A DNA stretch of 64,000 nt from Litoditis marina (taxonomy: Eukaryota > Nematoda > Chromadorea > Rhabditida > Rhabditidae). A program made the position numbers and the translations under genes. This document shows, piece by piece, positions 24,478-35,600 of this stretch (positions are counted from its first letter, which is position 1; each line of letters starts with the position of its first letter). The notes beneath the pieces were generated by a model that was not told the DNA's origin, did no database searches, and saw only the letters and a list, made by a program, of their open reading frames with translations. The stretch is from the NCBI GenBank assembly GCA_964036275.1, contig OZ038435.1, forward strand, positions 3,162,001-3,226,000, written 5' to 3'.

Positions 24478-26065
24478 GTCTATTTGTAAGGGTGGTATGC
24501 GTAACGCCTGTTGGCAGGTAGTACAAAATTGTTCTGTGAATGTGCTGCGGCCTGTCTAATCGTCAACCTTTGATGGCTTATCAATTTTTCAAATAGCAAC
24601 CTACTTTGAATTGAATAATTACTGCCGCTTTCTCCATGACGTGGTGGACAAACAGAATGCACACGCCCCTTTGATATTAAATGGGATGGCGGACTGAAAT
24701 GACGTCAGAAATGAGTCTCATGATTCTGACCGCAGAAACGAGAATTTACTTCAACCACCCATATTTCGAACCTTGCCAAATTTTAAGGTTGTCTATATGA
24801 GAACCCCCTTGTAGGTGGATTTCAGTTATAATAGTTGTTGAAACACCTGAATTTGAATACTACAGAGAATTCAGCCAGTTTAACCATGATGGCACACTTT
24901 TTACATATAGTCGTATTTCCCTTATTAGACTGCACTTCTAGTGCGTGGGCCCACACTCAGTGCATTACGAATATTTTGAACCACTTGTATCAGGCCAGAT
25001 AAGACAGTCTCTCAACTCACAGATGTAGACATTGGCCGTCGTAGAACGGTTGTCAGAAAAATGTTGAACTTTGAACTCTGGATATTCGGATAGGATCATT
25101 CAACAGTTGTTTACTGAGCAATAGCTTCGGAATGCCTTCAAAAAACGAAAACTATGTCTTAGTTCGAATGCGGTACATACACGTTGGTTTGTATCGAAAA
25201 TATGAAAATAAAATACGACCCATAAACTGTAAATCACAAGTCATGTTTTGGATTTTTGGCTTATCAGTCTTATTTAGCTACGGGAGTACGCATGAAGTGT
25301 TGATATATGTTGTGTTTCGTGTAATTCTTGAAATTAACGTTGGACACGATTGTTTTGCATGCTAGGTGCTAGGTGAACGCTTCCCACCGAGAGCGATTTC
25401 TGACACCATCGACATTTCTGACAGCCGAAATTCTCATTGGGGCAGACCCTGCGCTATTGCCAACCCCACCCATTTAACGCATGTCACGCATACATTAGGC
25501 CCGATCTGTTGTTTATCACTACCTTAAAATCATAGTTTGCATTAAAACGTCTATTCTCATTACAAATTACAATGAAAAATATGTATAAAGCTCAAATGTA
25601 GTTCTTAGTATTTGTCTTCGATAAGTGCCAGACATCTCGTTCACTGATAGTAGGCTTTTTTGTTTTCATGCATGTTTCTGGTTACGTGCAAACAGCGAAG
25701 TTTTTTGCTGTGCAATATAATCGATCAGCTGATTACAGTTATTAGTTTTACTATTTCACTGTGTAACAGTTCTTCTTAATTTCGTTTTATTCGTTTTATA
25801 CTATTCTCTACTTCGCAATGAAAAACTTTATTCCGCTAAATTTGGTGTTTTTCACTCTAAGGATGCAGTGATAAGTTGTCTCAGTGGCATACGAGAATCT
25901 TTCACAAATGTGTTACTATTTAACTGGCGAACTTGTGTTTGGCATGTTATTCAATTGAAGCACCTGTCATATGCAGAGCTTAGACACTCAGTTCAGCGGT
26001 ACATGTTTAGGTCCTTGAACATTATGGTTTGGTTGCAAGTCCTTGAGGCTCAGCTATAGTCTTTT

Positions 26066-26276
26066 TCAATCCTACTGAGACTCCTACAGTAGGATTTCAA
26101 AACTTCCAAGCCGCTTTCCTCACTTACTTTTGTTGGGAAAGGGAGGATGTTAGCATCTCATTCTCCTTCTCGGGTACAGTTAATATACGAGAGGATTTTT
26201 GATTAACTCAATTTCCAGCTTCACAACAGTCTTTGAATAGTTTGTGAGGTTACTGTAGGAGTCTCAGTAGGAATGG
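26066..26276. mobile_element. Inverted-repeat element, CCTACTGAGACTCC family, copy 1
   Basis: Left end AATCCTACTGAGACTCCTAC continuing to AGTA; right end TACTGTAGGAGTCTCAGTAG continuing to GAAT. About 24 bp of terminal repeat. A shorter relative is at 34561-34666. Upstream of cua-1. Confidence 0.75.
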
Positions 26277-26403
26277 TGTGAAATATACTGAAAGGACTAA
26301 ATACAAAATTTTGCTCAAGAAGTTCTGTTTTGTTTCTTTTTCGTTTGAAAATTTGCTAGTTAATTACCTTCGTGATTGGATGTGCTTGTGCAGACTATAG
26401 CTT

Positions 26404-26475
26404 AGTTGTAGTTTGATTTGCGCAAGCATTGGATATTTTATTTTAGAGCTGAAAAGCACAGATCAAACTACAAAC
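26404..26475. mobile_element. Foldback element, TGTAGTTTGAT family
   Basis: AGTTGTAGTTTGAT and ATCAAACTACAAAC pair as inverted ends around about 44 bases, about 130 bases upstream of the cua-1 start. Confidence 0.65.
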
Positions 26476-26607
26476 AAAGTAGAGGAGGCCAGCCTGTACC
26501 GTTACATTCTGCCTTGACCTCCGAGAAAGTTACATAACCTATATGTATTTTTGTGTTCAGAATAACATTTACTCTTTTTTTCCCTTGTTCAGATCCGAGT
26601 AGGTCAA

Positions 26608-29600
26608 ATGGAGGATGTGAGTCTTCTGGACGGCGGTCCCCTGCCTCCCCGATTACCAGCCCCGCCCACCAGTAGAAAAGTATCACCGGCGGCCCTACAG
26701 GAAACTGGTTGGTTTCACGTCTCGTTTCATTTACTCGCTGTTCGGTTACATGCAGTTATCATACACCAGTGAGGCTTTTGACACGTGAAAATGTATGACT
26801 TTGTACAAAAGACAAACAAAGCGGAAAAGTATTCCGTTTTTCGATCTTTTCTGGCTATTCGGAGAACTTTACTGAAATGTGGTTACGGGGAACTGGGGAA
26901 AATTGAAGTATCGCCTCCCACTTTTGTTGAGTCCCCCCCCCCCCCCGTAGCACTTCAACCCCCCACCCAAGCTAAAACCTGAGAATCTAGGACAGGGGGG
27001 GGGGGGGGGTCAAAATTCAACTTCGTTATTTACTATTTACCTTCAATGGTGGGGGGTCAAACTTCAACGAGTGGGGGGGGGGCTGAACTTCAATACCGGA
27101 AATGTTTACTTTTAACCCCCATCCTCAAACATTTGTATTGCAAGTGATAAATTGAATTATCACCCCCCGGTGGAGGGGGGGGTCAAACTACAATTCCCCA
27201 AACGCAATACAATTTGAATAGAATAGAATAGATTTATTCAACATGTGACTTTCCACGTGACATGTGAATTTCAGAAAGGTGGGGGGTAAAAAGTCAATGT
27301 TCCCGGGAACTGACCTAATCTGACTCTATCAGCGTACTGCACAAGCTTCGGCGGTTGATTGGTTGATTCGCCAGTATTCGAATCCGGGATAAAATTTGAA
27401 GTGAAATGAGTAGTCGAGAGTAGACCGGTTGCATGTGTCAGAGGCTCTATAAATGTTCTGCATCTGCACTGTAAACGGTTTCACGCGTGCCTTTCTATTC
27501 ATTTGAAAATTTTCCATTTCACCGAGCCTTGCCTTTCATGTGCTTCGGGTATTCGCCTGTAACTACTGACTATTCTTCAACTATTAACCTGTGTATCGAT
27601 TAAACATATTAATTTTCGAATTCGAAGGGCTTTTGTCCTCAAATTTAGGTGAAATTGGGTTGATAGTAAAACGCAGCTGGTAAAGCAGCTTGTTTTTGTA
27701 TTATTTTGGGTTTTACGGGCGTAACTGTTTGGTGAGTGTGGCAAGCTGTTCTTGTGAGTTTTTGAATCTTGTTATTTCAGCCCTTGTTTCGCCTTTAATA
27801 GATGCAGAGAAGGGTGGAGATGGAAAGCTCATGGAGGCCATTATTGATATCAGGTACGTCATATTCTCAATTCTCAAATACAACTTCGGTATCAGGAATG
27901 AGTCATTAGAAATCGGAACTGCTGGAAAAAAGTTCTTAGAGAATCAACTCAGTAGTCTACTTTTAGTCAGGGTTTGAGTTCTGATTTCTGATTGTTCTAC
28001 GTTTTGCGTATTTACTGATTTCTTCTTTCCAATGAGGTAGTCTTGTTGTATGCAACCTTTAGCATATATTAAGGCTCTGTCTAGGAAGCACGGTTTTAAT
28101 CAGTTTCACTAACTAGATGAAGTCGAACGGTTCTGGATACCATTATTGAACATATGACATTTCTCTATTTGTTTGCAGGGGCATGACTTGCCATGCCTGT
28201 GTGAATAATATCCAAGACAATGTATCAAGTAAACCAGGAATCAAGTCTATTGTTGTCTCCTTGGATAAGTGCGAAGGTATTTTTGAATGACTTTCTTGGG
28301 TTTTCTAAATCAATTCTGAGGAAAGTTCTGACCTTCTTCTTTCTCCCTTGTTGATCATCAAAATGCGAACTCGTTCGAATTGTAGCAGGTAGTTTTGCGT
28401 CTTTTTAATCGAGTTGTGATTATAAATTTAGAACATAATTACATAGTCTAAGTTAATAGATGTTTCGTTGTTGTTGTTTTTGTTAGGTTTCACCTCTCAA
28501 CTTCTCATTCAAGGTCGTGCTGTCTTTGATACGAGTCTGTGGACGGGTGAAAAGGTAGCTGAAGTTATCGATGACATGGGGTTCGATGCCAAGCTGAAGA
28601 GTGTCGTGGAAGGTATATTTTCTTGTTATTATCTTGACTTTTCTTTGATTTTTCTATCCCTAGCTGCTTTTACCCTCATACTAGTACGTGTAGATGTTTT
28701 CTTTTCAAAAATCCGACTTGAATACGGCTTTGTTCATGATATGAAACGAAATCTATACCATCTTTAATTTAGAGTAAATTAATGCGAACTAGTGTCGGTC
28801 TTCTTTGAGAAATATATGTTTAGCGCGTGGTTGTTTGTTGTTCGAGCAAACTCAACATAAACTCTTTTTTCAGCATCATCCTCGAGAAAACCGTCGAGTA
28901 GTCGAGGTCCTAAAAGGAAAGAAGCTGTTATATCCATCAAAGGAATGACCTGTCATGCTTGTGTAAACAATATTCAGGTAAGATATCAGTTGTACCTTTC
29001 AAGTTTTACTTCTAGTTTGAGGTTGTAGGATGGGGTGACCACATCCAGTTGTTATATGAGCAGTGATCACGGGACACACATTAGAACTTCCGGTTTTGGT
29101 CTAAAATGCAGCGAGCTCAGACTACAAACGGAGCACCGCAACCGAATGTCAGTATCTTTCTTTCAGGGATGACAAAAATGACTAACGTGACGGCCGAAAC
29201 GACCCCCCCCCCCCCTCATAAAAAGTAAAAAAAATCGTAAATAGTCAAAAACAAGCGTTCTGAACAAAGAATATTTTGAATCGAAGATCGAAGTTTAAAT
29301 TTAACAAAATCGCCCTGATTTGTTCTTCATTTTTCCAACTTTTCGGCCTCTCCGGGGCCGAAAACGACCCCCTCATCTCGAAAAAGTTGTCCGCGTACCA
29401 ACTTTGGATCTCACTGCTTCCTTTCTTCTTGTTTAGTCCTCCGCTTTTTCACAGACTACATAACTTCAGCTGTTTTCTTTCAGGATCATATGCGGACGCA
29501 AGCAGGTGTCTCTTCCGTGGTCGTAAGTTTGGAAAAGGAAGAAGGTGAGTCGAAGTTTTCCTACTAGCCGCTCATATTTCTGGCTTCACTTAACAAACCG

Positions 29601-32600
29601 GGACGATGTTTATTCCCGCTTTTCGATGATTCAATAGCTTTGGAGGGATTATGCTTTTCTATACCAGATGATTAGAAAACTTCTTTTCATTCATTTCTAG
29701 TTTTACAAATGGCGTACCTAGCCTAGCATGTGAGGCTGCAACTTTTGAATTCTGATACAAAGAAGTTCAGGTAAGATAATATTCGACCCAAGCCTGACTT
29801 CCGGTGAAAATGTGGCGGAAACTGTGGACAACATGGGCTTCGATGCGTGCTTGTTGAGATGTAACGGTTAGTTTTTCATTCATCACAAATCTCATTACGA
29901 TTCCTTGGCGTTGTAGTGAGGAATTCACTTCTTGTTCCCTCTCTTTAGCGGCGAAACGTGTTTTTTCGGCGTTTGGAGATTTGAACATGTAGTGTTCGAT
30001 CTTTCCGAAGTCTTTACCATGTACTATATTGCTGTATTTGTAGTTTGCTCTCGTTGCTTTTTGGTCAAGATTCGTAAATCATGGCGTGTATCGGGTTCAA
30101 ACTACATCTTAGAAATGAAATGAAAGACTTGATAGATTCTCGCAGTTCTTGGGCACAAATAGTTATTATTCTTTGTTGCTAGTATTTGTTGAACAAAAGT
30201 ACAAGTTATGATTCAGAAGTTGATGACCTATCTGATGTCTATCTGCCAACCCAATCCAATTTATTGACTGCAAGCGTATCACGAAGTCCCTCAAGGGACA
30301 AATCCTCCGAGTCGGTGAAGCTTGAACTCAATGGTGTCTCCTATTCGAAATCGGTACGTTTTTGTTGGGCCAATTTGTTTTTATTGTGACCAAAAACTTT
30401 TTACAGTGAACAACTATTCAGTTGAAAAAGTATCACTAGGTGTTGTTGGTGTCATATTTGCGCTGGGAGTTCAGTTTTATCTCCCAGCGCCCTTTGACCT
30501 TTGACGGCAACAACACCCAGTGGTACGGAGAAAATAAAGCTTGTATAATGTTGGGTTTCTTATTTAAACCGAACCACGAGGTAGTTGAGATGTTTATTGA
30601 GTGGCGACGTTCTATCTAATACTCATCTATACTATCCTTCTATACCACCTCGTGTTTCGGTCTAAATTAGAAAACCCAACATTGTACAATATGCCGAGGT
30701 TTATCGACAGCCGAACATGGAAAGCTTGTACAGTTCCGTATGGACTTTGTTTCACTTTCAGTCGAAGAGTGACAATCTAGAGAAGTGTACTCTGGCCGTT
30801 GGGGGAATGACCTGCGCATCGTGCGTACAGTACATCGAGAAGCATATGGCTAAAATAGAAGGTAAGACTTTTTCAAGAATTTCTAAAGATAGTGATAGTT
30901 ATGATATTTGAACTCAAACAAATTGTTTCGTTGGTCATACGCATAACACCCACGTACGCGTAACTATGAGCAATTTTCTCACCAAAAAAGGCTAGTTCAG
31001 AAGATTGTTTTGAGAATGAGGTTTTGTTTGGCCACTGGATTTAGATTACCAGGATGTGATAGTGAATTACCATTCTTCTGTTGCAAACGTTTTGGGTTCT
31101 AACTGTGTTAGTTTCGAGTCTATAACGAAAGTACGAATGAGTTTCGAAACTGGCCAAATAAAGATAGAGAGAAACGGAATTTTGAGAGATATTTGATTGA
31201 GCATATAAGCGAGGTTCTTGTGCTGTTTCAGGTGTACAGTCAATTGTGGTTGCCCTGATAGCTGCGAAGGCAGAAGTCAACTACGACCCAACGCTCATTT
31301 CGTGCGAAAAGATTGTACAGGAAATGAATTCCCTTGGGTACACCTCCACACTCCTGGATACGATATCTTCCAATTACAACAAGATACATTTGGTGGTGAG
31401 TCATTCGTATGTTGGTAGTTGTAGTTTGTATCATGAACATGATTTCTATAGGTGAGAGAAACGGATGGTTTCCATCTGATTTTATTCAACTTCAACATGA
31501 GACAGTGTAATTTTTGTTGAATCATTTAGAATATTACCAAACATAGATCGATTATTTCACACTCATTGTATTGTAGCAACAACAGTCATGGATGCCTATA
31601 TCATAAATACTCACGCTTGTTCATACAGGCACAGTACTTTAGTGTATTCCGTTTTCTAGTTATTTATATAATTGAATGACTGTGATTTCAGATAGGTGGC
31701 CTGGGGGGCGAGTCGGACGTGTCTCGCATCGAATCTCACGTGAGTTCGAAGACGGGCGTGGAAGCGGGTCACGTGTCACTGGCCACTTCCATGGCCACAG
31801 TCGAATTCTCCCCGTCGCTCATCGGACCGCGCGATATCATATCGGTCATAGAGGTCAGTTATGGTCGTTGCCCGAAAAATGACACCCGGGGTACGGTGTG
31901 CTCAAAGAGGGTAGTTATAGTCGTTGCCCAGGGAATGGTAGCACGGGTACTGTATGTTTGTAGGGGAGTTGTAGTCGGGGTCCTAGGAATGATAGTACTG
32001 GTACTGTATATCTCCGTTTCTTTTTTGAGGAGATACATGATGCCATGATGGTGTTACGTTTGTCTTAAGGCAGTTATTGGAACCAATTTTGGCAGATGTC
32101 TCTCTTCATATTTTTTGGTTGTTTCTCTTCTTTATTTCGAAATTCGACTGTTGTTTTTTGGCGAAGGGGGAGCCGTATTGAACTCGACTTGTACCCTTTT
32201 TCTGCCTGCCCCTTATAGAGAGGGGTTCTATATTAGTATCAAAAAGAATACTCACTACCGCCAGGTGGTTTTTTTTCTTCATTCGAATGTAATATTGTAT
32301 TTTACAGGGTCTGGGGTATATCGCGGAGTTGGCGAGCAGAGACGACCAGCTGAAACGATTAGATCATTCACATGAAGTTAAAAAGTTAGTTAGGCTGTTT
32401 TTAGTATGTTACAAGTTTTGTAGTAGTCGTACAGGTTGATTAGATGATTAGTTCTGTACTTTATTTCTATGATGTTAGATTGATTACACAAACTAAAGTT
32501 AAATGCCTGTGGAACACATTTATATGTTTTCCGAAACATTTGAGCTGCGAGTTTTTAATTTGCGTTTGACAATGAGGTGTACTGTGTACGTGTACGAAGT

Positions 32601-35600
32601 ATCATAATTTACAGATGGCGAACGACTTTCTTGATCAGTCTTCTATTCGGTATCCCAGTGATGATGATAATGATCGTGTTTCACTGGGTTCTACATACCC
32701 CGATGCATCCCGAGAATCAGACGCCCATCTTTGCTCCGGCGTTGTCGTTAGACAATTTATTGCTGCTACTTCTTTGTACTCCCGTGCAGGTTAGTTGTTG
32801 GCTGGATTTCTGTTCCATGCGCCGCATGTGAGGTACGTTTCCGGCAAGTTATCACGGGTTTTGAAGATTTGTTCCTAGTTCGTTAGGACAACTTATCGGA
32901 AATTTGTATACAGGTGAAACTTTCAGTGATTAATTGTCGTTTGTGGGAGTCGTTCTCAAAAAGTTCTGACGAAGTAGAATGGTTATTTTTATCAAGAGTG
33001 TAATGTTGACAGACGGTTTACTTCAGGTAATTGGAGGCAGATATTTCTATGTTGCCAGCTGGAATGCCCTGAAACATGGAACTGCCAACATGGATGTGCT
33101 AATAGTGCTGGCCACATCTATAGCTTACTCGTATTCAATTCTGGTACTACTAGTGGCTTTGATATTAAGGCGAGTTGTGTCTGCTTGGATGTCTGAAATG
33201 GGAGAGATTTCGTTTTATAGTGTAACTTCTTATCTACGAAACTGATAAATTTGCTGGAGTCACATTGCACAAATGAACTCCTGTTCATTTTAGAATAATA
33301 CACAGATGGGAATTGTTCGTATCTCCATAATGTGGAAAGAATACAACTGGTGTTGTATTCTTTATTTAGGTTTTCGTTTTCAGGTGGCCGTCAAGTCCAA
33401 TGACATTCTTCGACGTTCCACCGATGCTGATTGTTTTTATTTCGCTGGGTCGAATGTTGGAGCACAAGGCAAAGGTAGGCTAAGGCTTGAGAGATACTGA
33501 GAGATGAGTGGCTAGAACCTAGAACAAGCTTCTGCATCTCTAAGCCAGATCCTAGTTCTAATGACTGTCTGTAGTGGTTCATATGGTTTCTCAACGGTAG
33601 GGAAGACGCCGAAGCAAAACCTCGTTCAATCCGTAAGCCGAAAAGGTTTCAGAAATGAACTAACTTTCGGGCCAACATGTTTTTACCGTTTTAGTGCAAA
33701 ATCTCGAAAATGAAAATATTTTGGTTCGATATTGGTTTCGTTTGTGGAATATCGTTTTCGCAGATGTTTAACTATTGGGTTGCAGGGTAAAACGTCGGAA
33801 GCGTTGAGTCATCTGATGTCACTGCAAGCGAAGGAAGCCACGCTGGTCACCCGGGATTCAGACGGAAGAATTACATCGGAGAGAGGAATCAATATTGAAC
33901 TGGTAGGTGCAAAGAATTATATGGACCACCAAGGTCCCGTTAGTCCCCGGTTCACAATCTAATCACCTTTGCGTAATTTCTGTAGTATAGCTCTGAAACT
34001 GCCGCTAGGGCTGCAGTCGCAACAGTCAATCTGAGCCTGACCTCAGCTATGCAAGAAAGTTTGGTAGATGTCACTAAACCGAACCCTAATGAACGTTACG
34101 CAGTCGACCAATTTACCAACCAAAGGAAGAATCGGTTCGGGGAAAGTTCACCGATCAAGCCTCGGTTGGTAGTTCAATCATAGCTATTGATGTTCTCCTT
34201 ACAGGTGCAACGTAACGATCTGATCAAGGTGTTGCCAGGGGCGAAGGTTCCAGTGGATGGTATGGTGGTGGATGGAATGAGTTCGGCAGACGAGTCCTTC
34301 ATCACCGGAGAATCAATGCCAGTCGTCAAGAAAATAGGTGAATAGAATAGAATAAAGTATATATTGAACCAAATATTCAAAAGAAATGTATGGATACAGA
34401 AAAGACGGCGAAACCATTCTGGAAATACCCAATCTAAAGGGGTGCTGAGCCTATGATTTTTTCACTGCCTTCATCCCTTTCCGGGGACCATTTCAGTTTT
34501 TATACTCTTCTCCTACAGTGTTTGCAGCTTATTCCCCCCGCAGCGTGTGTCTTCATCATCCCTACTGAGACTCCAACAGTACACATTCGAACCAATAAGT
34601 GATTGTTTCCAGTGCAAACCTGAACTTTGTCGAAATACTGTAGTCCCAGTTGTAATGAAAAAGACTATATAACTGTTATATATTCGCAGGAAGTCCTGTG
34701 ATCGGTGGTTCAGTCAACCAGAAGGGAGTTCTGATTCTGAAGGCAACCCACGTGGGACAGGATTCGACACTGGCTCAGATTGTCCGATTGGTCGAGGAGG
34801 CGCAGACGAGCAAGGTACGCATTGGGTAAGGTACACATGGGAATAATTAATAAAATGACGATAATCAATTTGTGTAAGATTGTCAAGGGGTTTCTGGTGT
34901 GTTTCTATAATTATAACACATTCTAGTTTCGCAGAAATGTTTGAGGACTGATTGGTCTTTAATGTATGGACTTCATTACCTTTACTTCTCACAATATAAG
35001 ATAACTACATACTGTTTAATGTTGTTTATTTGAAGTAGGACGATAATGTGGAGCAATCCTCCGTATCGGTCCTTTGAACTGCAATTTAAAAATGTATTGC
35101 AGTTTAAAGGACTGAAGCGTTGAGATTGGACCAAACAATCGTCCTTCTTTCACCTGTGTTAATCGTAGAAATGAATTGGAATAATGTTGGTTTCAGGCGC
35201 CCATCCAGCAAATGGCGGACAAGATTGCCGGCTATTTCGTGCCAACCGTCATTCTGCTCGCCCTGCTCACCCTGGTCGCCTGGGTCGTTATTGGATATAG
35301 CAAGTCCGATCCCACAGAGGTCTGTTTTCGTTATTCTGATTGATGTTGATTGTGCGCCGTTAAGTTTCAGAAGAACTTCTTAATAAAAACTAAGTTTGTC
35401 ATGAATTGTGAATATACTGTACGTGTTGAGGAGTGTAGAAACTGGAGATGGAGAGTATTTCGGGCAAATTTCGTGTGTTGCCCAAGTGTGTCTGTGGTTT
35501 GTTAATCGAGATCAATTTTGAGTTTCTGAGACAAAAATCGAGTTTCGAGTTCGGCTTCAACAACCCAATGTGTACTTTGTCCTTCCAGTCGTCCGCGACC

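Larger units (their letters stand above)
22904..26607. other. Intergenic region with nested transposons
   Basis: After the abcf-2 3' UTR come the hAT-like element at 23620-24477, AT-rich unannotated sequence at about 24490-26060, an inverted-repeat element at 26066-26276, and a TGTAGTTTGAT foldback at 26404-26475. I find no protein-like frame here. Confidence 0.6.

Noticed and set aside
23555..24521. Open frames of 111-112 codons rich in F, S, R, E
   Set aside because: They translate the TTTTCGAG tandem array and C/G tracts of the transposons.
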